Shown in pieces: positions 22,452-33,820 of a stretch of DNA of 64,000 nucleotides. The notes beneath the pieces are model-generated. The model was not told the origin of the DNA and did no database searches. It worked only from the letters and a program-made list of their open reading frames with translations. The stretch is taken from positions 41,491 through 105,490 of the forward strand of contig JAKZAN010000100.1 in NCBI GenBank assembly GCA_023053545.1. Direction: 5' to 3'. The number at the start of each line of letters is the position of its first letter. The stretch's first letter is position 1. Source of the DNA: Lepidurus packardi. Its lineage: Eukaryota; Arthropoda; Branchiopoda; Notostraca; Triopsidae. A program made the translations under genes and the position numbers.

Positions 22452-25400
22452 CAGTTTATAATCTAGTTTTGACCAGTTTAAACCAGATTAAGCCAGTTTT
22501 AACCGGTTTAAACCAGTTTGAACTAGTATAAACCAGTTTACACCAGTTTAGACCTGTGTAAACCAGTTTATACCATTTAGAACCAGTTTGGACCTGTTTA
22601 CACCGGTGTAAACCAGTTTATAAACTAGCTTAAACCAGTTTAGACCTGTGTAAACCAGTTTAAACCAGTTTGAACTAGTATAAACAAGTTTAAACCAGTG
22701 TAACACAGTTAATAAACTAGTTTAAACCAGTTTAGACCTGTTAAAAAAATTTCAACCAGTTTGAACTAGTATAAACCAGTTTAAACCAGTTTAGACCTGT
22801 GTAAACCAGTTTATACCAGTTAAAACCAGTTTAGACCTGTTTACACCGGTATAAACCAGTTTATAATCTAGTTTTGACCAGTTTAAACCGGATTAAGCCA
22901 GTTTTAACCGGTTTAAACCAGTTTGAACTAGTATAAACCAGTCTATAAACTACCTTAAACCAGTTTAGACATGAGTAAACCAGCTTTGACATGAGTAGTC
23001 CAGTCTAAACCAGTTTGAACTAGTATAAACCAGTTTAAACCAGTTAAGACCTGTGTAAACCAGTTTAAGCCATTTAGAACCAGTTTAGACCTGTTTACAA
23101 AGGTATAAACCAGTTTATAAACTAGCTTAAACCAGTTTAGACCTGTGTAAACCAGTTTAAACCAGTTTGAACTAGTATAAACAAGTTTAAACCAGTGTAA
23201 AACAGTTAATAAACTAGTTTAAACCAGTGAATACCTGTTAAGGCCTGGTTTAAACCAATTTAAGCCAGTTTAAGCCAGTTAAAAACGTTTTAAACCAGTT
23301 TATAAACTAGCTAAAACAAGTTTAGACCTGTTAAAAAAATTTCAACCAGTTTGAACTAGTATAAACCAGTTTAAACCTTTGTAAACCAGTTTATACCAGT
23401 TAAAACCAGTTTAGACCTGTTTACACCGGTATAAACCAGTTTATAATCTGGTTTTGACCAGTTTAAACCAGATTAAGCCAGTTTTAACCGGCTTAAACCA
23501 GTTTGAACTAGTATAAACCAGTTTAAACCAGTTTAGACCTGTGTAAACCAGTTTATACCATTTAGAACCAGTTTAGACCTGTTTACACCGGTATAAACCA
23601 GTTTATAAACTAGCTTAAACCAGTTTAGACCTGTGTAAACCAGTTTAAACCAGTTTGAACTAGTATAAACAAGTTTAAACCAGTGTAACACAGTTAATAA
23701 ACTAGTTTAAACCAGTTTAGACCTGTTAAAAAATTTAAACCAGTTTGAACTAGTTTATACCAGTTAAAACCAGTTTAGACCTGTTTACACCGGTATAAAC
23801 CAGTTTATAATCTAGTTTTAACCAGTTTAAACCAGATTAAGCCAGTTTTAACCGGTTTAAACCAGTTTGAAGTAGTATAAACCAGTTTATAAACTACGTT
23901 AAACCAGTTTATAAACTACGTTAAACCAGTTTATAAACTACGTTAAACCAGTTTAGACATGAGTAAACCAGTTTAGACATGAGTAGACCAGTTTAAACCA
24001 GTTTGAACTAGTATAAACCAGGTTAAACCAGTGTAAAACAGTTAATAAACTAGTTTAAACCAGTTTAGACCTTTTTAGGCCTGGTTTAAACCAGTTTAAG
24101 CCAGTTAAAAACGGTTTAAACCAGTTTATAAACTAACTTAAACAAGCTTAGACCTGTTAAAAAAAATTTAAATCAGTTTGAACTAGTATAAACCAGTATA
24201 AACCAGTTTAGACCTGTGTAAACCAGTTTATACCATTTAGAAAGTTTATGAACTAGCTTAAACCAGTTTAGACCTGTTTACACCGGTATAAACCAGTTTA
24301 TGAACTAACTTAAACCAGTTTAGACCTGTTTACACCGGTATAAACCAGTTTATGAACTAACTTAAACCAGTTTAGACCTGTTTATACCGGTATAAACCAG
24401 TTTATGAACTCGCATAAACCAGTTTAGACATGTGTAAACCAGTTTAAACCAGTTTGAACTAGTATAAACAAGTTTAAACCAGTGTAAACCAGTTAATAAA
24501 CTAGTTTAAACCAGTTTAGACCTGTTTAGGCCTGGTTTAAACCAGTTTAAGCCAGTTAAAAACGTTTTAAACCAGTTTATAAACTAGTTTGAACAAGTTT
24601 AGACCTGTTAAAAAAATTTCAACCAGTTTGAACTAGTATCAACCAGTTTGAACCAGTTTACACCTTTGTAAACCAGTTTATACCAGTTAAAACCAGTTTA
24701 GACCGGTATAAACCAGTTTATAATCTAGTTTTGACCAGTTTAAACCAGATTAAGCCAGTTTTAACCGGTTTAAACCAGTTTGAACTAGTATAAACCAGTT
24801 TACACCAGTTTAGACCTGTGTAAACCAGTTTATACCATTTAGAACCAGTTTGGACCTGTTTACACCGGTGTAAACCAGTTTATAAACTAGCTTAAACCAG
24901 TTTAGACCTGTGTAAACCAGTTTAAACCAGTTTGAACTAGTATAAACAAGTTTAAACCAGTGTAACACAGTTAATAAACTAGTTTAAACCAGTTTAGACC
25001 TGTTAAAAAAATTTCAACCAGTTTGAACTAGTATAAACCAGTTTAAACCAGTTTAGACCTGTGTAAACCAGTTTATACCAGTTAAAACCAGTTTAGACCT
25101 GTTTACACCGGTATAAACCAGTTTATAATCTAGTTTTGACCAGTTTAAACCGGATTAAGCCAGTTTTAACCGGTTTAAACCAGTTTGAACTAGTATAAAC
25201 CAGTCTATAAACTACCTTAAACCAGTTTAGACATGAGTAAACCAGCTTTGACATGAGTAGTCCAGTCTAAACCAGTTTGAACTAGTATAAACCAGTTTAA
25301 ACCAGTTAAGACCTGTGTAAACCAGTTTAAGCCATTTAGATCCAGTTTAGACCTGTTTACAAAGGTATAAACCAGTTTATAAACTAGCTTAAACCAGTTT

Positions 25401-28400
25401 AGACCTGTGTAAACCAGTTTAAACCAGTTTGAACTAGTATAAACAAGTTTAAACCAGTGTAAAACAGTTAATAAACTAGTTTAAACCAGTGAATACCTGT
25501 TAAGGCCTGGTTTAAACCAATTTAAGCCAGTTTAAGCCAGTTAAAAACGTTTTAAACCAGTTTATAAACTAGTTAAAACAAGTTTAGACCTGTTAAAAAA
25601 ATTTCAACCAGTTTGAACTAGTATAAACCAGTTTAAACCTTTGTAAACCAGTTTATACCAGTTAAAACCAGTTTAGACCTGTTTACACCGGTATAAACCA
25701 GTTTATAATCTGGTTTTGACCAGTTTAAACCAGATTAAGCCAGTTTTAACCGGCTTAAACCAGTTTGAACTAGTATAAACCAGTTTAAACCAGTTTAGAC
25801 CTGTGTAAACCAGTTTATACCATTTAGAACCAGTTTAGACCTGTTTACACCGGTATAAACCAGTTTATAAACTAGCTTAAACCAGTTTAGACCTGTGTAA
25901 ACCAGTTTAAACCAGTTTGAACTAGTATAAACAAGTTTAAACCAGTGTAACACAGTTAATAAACTAGTTTAAACCAGTTTAGACCTGTTAAAAAATTTAA
26001 ACCAGTTTGAACTAGTTTATACCAGTTAAAACCAGTTTAGACCTGTTTACACCGGTATAAACCAGTTTATAATCTAGTTTTAACCAGTTTAAACCAGATT
26101 AAGCCAGTTTTAACCGGTTTAAACCAGTTTGAAGTAGTATAAACCAGTTTATAAACTACGTTAAACCAGTTTATAAACTACGTTAAACCAGTTTAGACAT
26201 GAGTAAACCAGTTTAGACATGAGTAGACCAGTTTAAACCAGTTTGAACTAGTATAAACCAGGTTAAACCAGTGTAAAACAGTTAATAAACTAGTTTAAAC
26301 CAGTTTAGACCTTTTTAGGCCTGGTTTAAACCAGTTTAAGCCAGTTAAAAACGGTTTAAACCAGTTTATAAACTAACTTAAACAAGCTTAGACCTGTTAA
26401 AAAAAATTTAAATCAGTTTGAACTAGTATAAACCAGTATAAACCAGTTTAGACCTGTGTAAACCAGTTTATACCATTTAGAAAGTTTATGAACTAGCTTA
26501 AACCAGTTTAGACCTGTTTACACCGGTATAAACCAGTTTATGAACTAACTTAAACCAGTTTAGACCTGTTTACACCGGTATAAACCAGTTTATGAACTAA
26601 CTTAAACCAGTTTAGACCTGTTTACACCGGTATAAACCAGTTTATGAACTCGCATAAACCAGTTTAGACATGTGTAAACCAGTTTAAACCAGTTTGAACT
26701 AGTATAAACAAGTTTAAACCAGTGTAAACCAGTTAATAAACTAGTTTAAACCAGTTTAGACCTGTTTAGGCCTGGTTTAAACCAGTTTAAGCCAGTTAAA
26801 AACGTTTTAAACCAGTTTATAAACTAGTTTGAACAAGTTTAGACCTGTTAAAAAAATTTCAACCAGTTTGAACTAGTATCAACCAGTTTGAACCAGTTTA
26901 CACCTTTGTAAACCAGTTTATACCAGTTAAAACCAGTTTAGACCGGTATAAACCAGTTTATAATCTAGTTTTGACCAGTTTAAACCAGATTAAGCCAGTT
27001 TTAACCGGTTTAAACCAGTTTGAACTAGTATAAACCAGTTTAAACCAGTTTAGACCTGTGTAAACCAGTTTATACCATTTAGAAAGTTTATGAACTAGCT
27101 TAAACCAGTTTAGACCTGTTTACACCGGTATAAACCAGTTTATGAACTAACTTAAACCAGTTTAGACCTGTTTACACCGGTATAAACCAGTTTATGAACT
27201 AACTTAAACCAGTTTAGACCTGTTTACACCGGTATAAACCAGTTTATGAACTCGCATAAACCAGTTTAGACATGTGTAAACCAGTTTAAACCAGTTTGAA
27301 CTAGTATAAACAAGTTTAAACCAGTGTAAACCAGTTAATAAACTAGTTTAAACCAGTTTAGACCTGTTTAGGCCTGGTTTAAACCAGTTTAAGCCAGTTA
27401 AAAACGTTTTAAACCAGTTTATAAACTAGTTTGAACAAGTTTAGACCTGTTAAAAAAATTTCAACCAGTTTGAACTAGTATCAACCAGTTTGAACCAGTT
27501 TACACCTTTGTAAACCAGTTTATACCAGTTAAAACCAGTTTAGACCGGTATAAACCAGTTTATAATCTAGTTTTGACCAGTTTAAACCAGATTAAGCCAG
27601 TTTTAACCGGTTTAAACCAGTTTGAACTAGTATAAACCAGTTTAAACCAGTTTAGACCTGTGTAAACCAGTTTATGACATTTAGAACCAGTTTAGACCTG
27701 TTTACAAAGGTATAAACCAGTTTATAAACTAGCTTAAACCAGTTTAGACCTGTGTAAACCAGTTTAAACCAGTTTGAACTAGTATAAACAAGTTTAAGCC
27801 AGTGTAAAACAGTTAATAAACTAGTTTAAACCAGTTAAGACCTGTTTAGGCCTGGTTTAAACCAGTTTAAGCCAGTTAAAAACGTTTTAAACCAGTTTAT
27901 AAACTAGTTAAAACAAGTTTAGACCTGTTAAAAAAATTTCAACCAGTTTGAACTAGTATAAACCAGTTTAAACCTTTGTAAACCAGTTTATACCAGTTAA
28001 AACCAGTTTAGACCTGTTTACACCGGTATAAACCAGTTTATGAACTAACTTAAACCAGTTTAGACCTGTTTACACCGGTATAAACCAGTTTATGAACTCG
28101 CATAAACCAGTTTAGACATGTGTAAACCAGTTTAAACCAGTTTGAACTAGTATAAACAAGTTTAAACCAGTGTAAACCAGTTAATAAACTAGTTTAAACC
28201 AGTTTAGACCTGTTTAGGCCTGGTTTAAACCAGTTTAAGCCAGTTAAAAACGTTTTAAACCAGTTTATAAACTAGTTTGAACAAGTTTAGACCTGTTAAA
28301 AAAATTTCAACCAGTTTGAACTAGTATAAACCAGTTTAAACCTTTGTAAACCAGTTTATACCAGTTAAAACCAGTTTAGACCTGTTTACACCGGTATAAA

Positions 28401-28904
28401 CCAGTTTATAATCTAGTTTTGACCAGTTTAAACCAGATTAAGCCAGTTTTAACCGGTTTAAACAAGTTTGAACTAGTATAAACCAGTTTACACCAGTTTA
28501 GACCTGTGTAAACCAGTTTATACCATTTAGAACCAGTTTGTACCTGTTTACACCGGTGTAAACCAGTTTATAAACTAGCTTAAACCAGTTTAGACCTGTG
28601 TAAACCAGTTAAAACCAGTTTGAACTAGTATAAACAAGTTTAAACCAGTGTAACACAGTAAATAAACTAGTTTAAACCAGTTTAGACCTGTTAAAAAAAT
28701 TTCAACCAGTTTGAACTTGTATAAACCAGTTTAAACCAGTTTAGACCTGTGTAAACCAGTTTATACCAGTTAAAACCAGTTTAGACCTGTTTACACCGGT
28801 ATAAACCAGTTTATAATCTAGTTTTGACCAGTTTAAACCAGATTAAGCCAGTTTTAACCGGTTTAAACCAGTTTGAACTAGTATAAACCAGTCTATAAAC
28901 TACC
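22452..28904. repeat. Satellite A array, third block
   Basis: These 6.45 kb of satellite A contain no gene. A 2,262-bp higher-order unit is tandemly repeated: the rare variants AGTAGTCC (22995 and 25257) and GAAGTAGTAT (23869 and 26131) recur at that distance. The two units differ by one copy of a 22-bp sub-unit (TTTATAAACTACGTTAAACC phrase, three near 23887-23945 and two near 26149-26190). A shorter 602-bp duplication follows: AGAAAGTTTATG at 26479 and 27081. The last 5 bp, CTACC at 28900-28904, are the left BEL/Pao target duplication. Confidence 0.95.
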
Positions 28905-29568
28905 TGAAATGCGTGGAACGACGCATTGGACGAACGAAGTTTTAACGAAGGAAACGAGATCGGTGTGGTTTGTGACTAATTCTATATTTGCCCGATTGCC
29001 AGGCGAACAAACACAAAAACTTACAAAACACTAAATTTCTATGCCACAATGCTTCGACGAATTTCGAGGCGATGTACGAGTTCGAGTTCGAGTTCGAGAG
29101 CACCTTTCACGAAAAACAAAAAAGTGACTGGCCTGGGCGAAAAAGACAGTCTGTTAAATAGTCACAAGTCCTTTGTCTGTTAGATCCATGCGGAAAATGT
29201 CTTTCGCACATGTGTCTGCAGTTAGGTTTTTTGGGTAACAAATCTTCTCAAGGGGTTCCATGCAAAGGGTACCCCTTGCCTAACTGTCAGTCGTCGGAGT
29301 CAATTTTCTGCCCAGTTTTACAACATAATGGACCGTCGCTGGACCTCTGGTTCCAGCCTCCACGAGAACGGGCAGCAGCCGGCCCCGCTTAGGCATACCA
29401 GTTCGATGGTCAAGCGACGGACTGTCATAAAACAAAGGGTAGGTCGTGCAGTCAGGAAAGTGGTCTAACTGTCGCGGGTCGCACATTAAAATGATTATTT
29501 AAAGGCAATTCGTGCGTTTCGGAGTTATCCCTCTGACATTGACTTGCTTCCGGATTCCATCCGGAACA
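28905..29568 (-). repeat. 3' LTR of the BEL/Pao element
   Basis: This is a 664-bp direct repeat of 35688-36351 with an offset of 6,783. On the - strand it begins TGTTCCGG and ends CATTTCA. The last 44 bp at the 29568 side also encode the pol C-terminus. A perfect inverted repeat TTCCGGAT/ATCCGGAA with a 3-nt loop lies at 29548-29566, almost at the LTR edge. A short GTTCGA triplet tandem lies near 29070-29098. Confidence 0.95.
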
Positions 29569-32500
29569 TAGCCGGCCCTGTTTTAGCGGATGCTGAAACA
29601 AAATCGTCTTCACCTGCTTCTTCTAGGAGACATAACCTTGCAGTTGGTCTGGTGGTTTCTCCGCGTGCCGTTTTTATTCTTGCAGCCCTTACGACTCCAT
29701 CGGCTCCTGGAAGGGGTTGGATGACGCGTCCAGTGGGCCATTGCCCTCGCGGTGTGTTGGGTTCGACTATCAAAACAAGGTCACCTGTAGAAATATCTCG
29801 GGTTGGACGTATCCATTTTCGACGTTCAATGAGCATCGGAACGTACTCGCGCATCCATCTGCGCCAAAAATGATTTGTTAAAACTTGAGCTATCTGCCAT
29901 CGACGTCGAGAAGTAACGTCTTCAGGGTTTACAATATCCGGAGGGAGGTTGGGATTCGCTCGTCCTAATAGAAAATGGTTGGGCGTTAGGGCTTCTGGGT
30001 CTTGGGGATCCACCGAGACGTGTGTTAGGGGTCTGCCGTTCAATAGGGATTCGACTTCCATCATCACTGTGGTAAGCACTTCTTCTTTGACGGTTTGATT
30101 TTTCAAGACGGCTTTTAACGCAGTTTTGGCGGATCGCACAAGTCGTTCCCAGACACCTCCAAAATGTGGAGCATAAGGAGGAGAGAAATGCCACTCAATC
30201 TTCTTTCGAGCAAGGGTAGTTTCGATGTGTTGTTGATTTAAGTTGTCAAGACCTTCTCGAAGCTCGCGTTCACCGGCTCTTAGATTTGTGCCGTTATCGC
30301 TGAATACGCAAGCTGGTGAACCGCGTCGGCTGACAAAACGTCGGAAGGCCATAAGAAATGAGTCCGTATCCAAAGAGCAAGCGAGTTCAATGTGTACGGC
30401 GCGAGTTACCAAACATGTGAACAAGCATCCATACCTCTTTTCCGTACGCCGATAAATCGTGACATAGAGTGGACCAAAATAGTCTATTCCCACGTTCGTG
30501 AAAGGAGGTAAAATGGATTGTAGTCTCGCCGCTGGTAACGCAGCCATGATTGGGGTAAGTGGCTTTGCCTTTGCTCGTCTGCATGGTATACATCGGCTAA
30601 CAACGCTACGAACGAGAACTCTCCCACGAGGAATCCAAAACATTTTTCGGACTTCACTAAAGGTTCGGTCTATCCCTGAGTGAAAGTATTGTGAATGGAT
30701 ATCGCGGACAATCAGCGTCGTAAGTGGGTTGTTGCTCGGTAGTATCACTGGGTGCTTGGCATCGTACGGAAGCGGGCTGTTGTCTAATCGTCCCTTTACA
30801 CGAAGCAAATCCTTGTCATCTAAAAAGGGGGATAGTGAGGCAAGGCGGGATGAGGCTTCGACTGGACGACCATTTCGAATGTAGGTTAGTTCGGAGACAA
30901 AGTGTCGTTGCTGCATGAAGCGTATGCAAGTGGTTTCTGCTTCTTTAATTTCTTCAGCCGATATCCACTTGGGGTTACTTGGTGAAGCTTTGTGACACTT
31001 GGCGGCGACGCGTTTTATCAAAGCAATCACTCGGTAAATCTTTATCAAGCTTGACGAGTTTTTCATGAGCTCGAAGACTTTGCAGTTTTCGGTGGTTGTC
31101 AGCGCCCCTGTCCATGGCTTAAGCGATATCTCTGGATCATCTGTGGATGGCTCGGATATGGTGGGGCGTGAAGGCCAGGTTTTTTCAGGAAGCTGTAGAA
31201 AATCTGGACCCATAAACCAACGATGGTCCGAAGACAAGTTTTCGACCGGGATACCGCGACTGCACTCGTCGGCGGGGTTAGAAATTCCGGGTATGTGATG
31301 CCACTGGCTGGCATTTGAGCCTTCGAGGATCTCTCCGATTCGGTTTCCGACAAAGGCGTGATACCGGCATGTTTTCGAATTGATCCACTGGAGCACTGTT
31401 TGGGAGTCGGTCCAGAAGAATATTTGATCGATCGGAATTTGCAATTCGGTTTTGACAGTTGTGGCCAGGCGTAAGGCAACAACAGCACCTTGCAATTCGA
31501 GTCGTGGAATCGATAATGGTCGTACGGGTGCCACGCGGGACTTCGCCATAATAAATCTAACGTTTAGATTTCCGTCTTGAGTTATAGACCGTAAATAGGC
31601 TACTGCTCCGTAGCCGATTTCGGACGCGTCGCAGAACACATGCATTTGTGCGGGATGAGAGATTTTGGTTTGAAGGCATCGGGGTATTCGTATGTTTTCG
31701 ACCAAATGAAGGCTGCCGGCCCATTTTTGCCAACGGGTAAGGATGTTTGATGGAAGAACGTCATCCCATTCCGCGTTTGTCCTCCAAATGTCTTGGAGGA
31801 GGGTTTTCGCCGTCAGGATTAGTGGGGCTAGAAAACCGAGAGGATCGTACACACTCGAAATTGCGCTTAGAATTTGTCGCTTAGTGTGGCACGTGTCGAT
31901 TGGCTGCTTAATCTTGAAGCGAAAGGAATCGTCGTTGCAATCCCATAACACGCCCAAAGTTCTCTCTACCGGAAGGTCGTCGAGGTCGAGGTTTAGTTCC
32001 GTGTTGCTCCGGATTTCTTTCGGGATTGTGCTAAGCACAGTTCGGGATGAGGAGATCCATTGGGTTAGCCGAAATCCTCCTCGGTGTAGAAGTCCGGTGA
32101 GCTGCTTGGAAACGGTTATTGCCTCTTGTTCGGTTGGGAAGGAATCCAGGTAATTGTCAACATAAAAGTTGGATAACACCTTTTCGGCAGCGTCAGGAAA
32201 ATCCTTCGAAAAATCTCGTGCTGTTCTTCGCAACGCATACATACATGTGGTCGGAGAAGAAACAGCTCCAAATACATGGACCTGCATTTGGAAGGTTTCG
32301 GGGGCGGTGGGAGATCCTGGACGCCTCCATACAAAACGAAAAACGGATTGGTCTTGCTCTCGGACGCGTACCTGGTGATACATTTTTTCGATATCGGAGG
32401 AAATTGGTATCAAATGCTGTCGGAACCGTAGAAGGACTCCTAAGAGACTGCTTATGAAGTCTGGTCCTTTGATTAACGATTCGTTTAAAGATTTTCCTTC

Positions 32501-33769
32501 GCAAGTCGCAGAAGCATCAAAGACAACACGTATCTTTTTTGGCTTGTTCGGATTGATCACGGCGTGATGAGGTAAGTACCACGTCCGTCCAACTGGTCCA
32601 GGTAGTTCAGAACTCTGTAGGCGCTTAGCGAAGCCGCGATCAATGTATTCGTCAATAATATCTGTATAACGAGAGGCCAATGTTGTATCTTGCTTGAATC
32701 GACGTTCCAACATAAACAACCGACGTAGAACTTGATTTCTATTGTTCGGGAGGACGACGTCATCACTTTTCCACACAAGGCCAATCTCGTAGCGTTCGCC
32801 ACTATGTCGAGTGGTGGTTTCCAGAATGGCCAGTGCTCGTGTTTCTTCTTGAGTTTTCGGATTATCGATGATCTTAACGCCAAGAGAATCAATGCTCCAG
32901 AAGTTTTGAACAGTGGCGTCAAGGTCGGATTCGGGATTATTGCCATGGATGAAGTTGACGTGAGGAAACACAGCGCCTTTGGTCTTTGCGGGTTGGGCAA
33001 ACGATCCAACAACGCACCAACCAAACGGTGTTAACAAGGCTTGTAGTCCTCGTGATCCATCCAGTGGCTTCCGCATATCCAAATGCTCGTGGGCTTCCGG
33101 TACGTCCATGCCGATCAAAACGGTAACTTGCGTGGAGTCAATCAAAGGTATATCGAGGTTTGCTAAATGACTCCATTTCGATTTTTCGGTTGGCCAATTG
33201 ATCTTTCTTCGGGACAGATTGAGTTTCGGAACGGTGCTAGCTTTAGGTATTTTGAAGCAACAACGTCCATCCTTAGATGCGGCTTCGAAACTAACAGTTT
33301 GGCTCAAAAATTCTGGGTCGCTTCCATGGAAGGTACCCAGGCGAAGCAATCGAGATGGACCTTCGAGGTTAAGCTGTTTAGCTGCTCTTTCGTTAATTAG
33401 AGAAACTTCGCTTCCTGAATCCAATAGCGCGAAAGTGTGGAATTGGCGTCCATTTGCTTGTAAACGAATCGGAACAATTGATAAAAGGATGGCCTCGGCA
33501 GTTGAGGTAGCAGTGGTGCCCACATGCCCATGTGAAGTTGAAGCGTCACTGGGCTTCCGGAAGGCCTGCTCTCCGGTCGTAGCTCGTCTAGCGAAGACTC
33601 TTTCAGCGCCGTGCAGCAAGGGATGATGGAAAGATTTGCAACCATCGGTTCCACATTCACGCTTTCGTTTGCAATCTTTCGAGATGTGTTGTTGTACGAG
33701 ACAGCGAAAACAACATCCCTTTTCCTTGGCTAGTTGAGCTCGTTCGTTTGGGGTCTTCGATGACAACAT
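29525..33769 (-). CDS. BEL/Pao pol polyprotein (protease, RT, RNase H, integrase)
   Basis: From the ATG at 33769 this encodes 1,414 residues; the same frame is open upstream to the gag stop at 33818-33820. In order: knuckle-type cysteines at 19-50; pepsin-like protease LLDSGS (Asp117); Pao-type reverse transcriptase about 400-560 with VVFDAS and YVDN at 536-539; RNase H with Asp714, Glu758 and Asp788; integrase zinc site His1025, His1030, Cys1060, Cys1063; integrase core Asp1096, Asp1158, Glu1208 with 49 residues between the last two; and a C-terminal domain ending inside the 3' LTR. The protein would cut the polyprotein, copy the RNA and integrate the cDNA. The second Asp of the usual YVDD box is Asn (codon AAT). 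Otherwise the frame is uninterrupted, as expected of a young copy. Confidence 0.95.
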   Translation of the reverse strand: MLSSKTPNERAQLAKEKGCCFRCLVQQHISKDCKRKRECGTDGCKSFHHPLLHGAERVFARRATTGEQAFRKPSDASTSHGHVGTTATSTAEAILLSIVPIRLQANGRQFHTFALLDSGSEVSLINERAAKQLNLEGPSRLLRLGTFHGSDPEFLSQTVSFEAASKDGRCCFKIPKASTVPKLNLSRRKINWPTEKSKWSHLANLDIPLIDSTQVTVLIGMDVPEAHEHLDMRKPLDGSRGLQALLTPFGWCVVGSFAQPAKTKGAVFPHVNFIHGNNPESDLDATVQNFWSIDSLGVKIIDNPKTQEETRALAILETTTRHSGERYEIGLVWKSDDVVLPNNRNQVLRRLFMLERRFKQDTTLASRYTDIIDEYIDRGFAKRLQSSELPGPVGRTWYLPHHAVINPNKPKKIRVVFDASATCEGKSLNESLIKGPDFISSLLGVLLRFRQHLIPISSDIEKMYHQVRVREQDQSVFRFVWRRPGSPTAPETFQMQVHVFGAVSSPTTCMYALRRTARDFSKDFPDAAEKVLSNFYVDNYLDSFPTEQEAITVSKQLTGLLHRGGFRLTQWISSSRTVLSTIPKEIRSNTELNLDLDDLPVERTLGVLWDCNDDSFRFKIKQPIDTCHTKRQILSAISSVYDPLGFLAPLILTAKTLLQDIWRTNAEWDDVLPSNILTRWQKWAGSLHLVENIRIPRCLQTKISHPAQMHVFCDASEIGYGAVAYLRSITQDGNLNVRFIMAKSRVAPVRPLSIPRLELQGAVVALRLATTVKTELQIPIDQIFFWTDSQTVLQWINSKTCRYHAFVGNRIGEILEGSNASQWHHIPGISNPADECSRGIPVENLSSDHRWFMGPDFLQLPEKTWPSRPTISEPSTDDPEISLKPWTGALTTTENCKVFELMKNSSSLIKIYRVIALIKRVAAKCHKASPSNPKWISAEEIKEAETTCIRFMQQRHFVSELTYIRNGRPVEASSRLASLSPFLDDKDLLRVKGRLDNSPLPYDAKHPVILPSNNPLTTLIVRDIHSQYFHSGIDRTFSEVRKMFWIPRGRVLVRSVVSRCIPCRRAKAKPLTPIMAALPAARLQSILPPFTNVGIDYFGPLYVTIYRRTEKRYGCLFTCLVTRAVHIELACSLDTDSFLMAFRRFVSRRGSPACVFSDNGTNLRAGERELREGLDNLNQQHIETTLARKKIEWHFSPPYAPHFGGVWERLVRSAKTALKAVLKNQTVKEEVLTTVMMEVESLLNGRPLTHVSVDPQDPEALTPNHFLLGRANPNLPPDIVNPEDVTSRRRWQIAQVLTNHFWRRWMREYVPMLIERRKWIRPTRDISTGDLVLIVEPNTPRGQWPTGRVIQPLPGADGVVRAARIKTARGETTRPTARLCLLEEAGEDDFVSASAKTGPAMFRMESGSKSMSEG

Positions 33770-33817
33770 GGGACAGCTAGCAGGGTCGTGCCTTTCATCG
33801 CAAAAACAGCATGTTCG

Positions 33818-33820
33818 TTA
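33818..33820 (-). other. Single in-frame stop separating gag and pol
   Basis: The stop is TAA followed by CGA. Reading past it gives 16 codons that include the first cysteines of a zinc knuckle and then the pol ATG. No frame change is needed to join the two. Confidence 0.85.

Noticed and set aside
29280..29486. 68-codon - strand frame present in both LTRs (also 36063-36269)
   Set aside because: It lies wholly within the LTR, has no recognisable domain, and is duplicated only because the LTR is. LTRs of this group are not expected to encode a protein.
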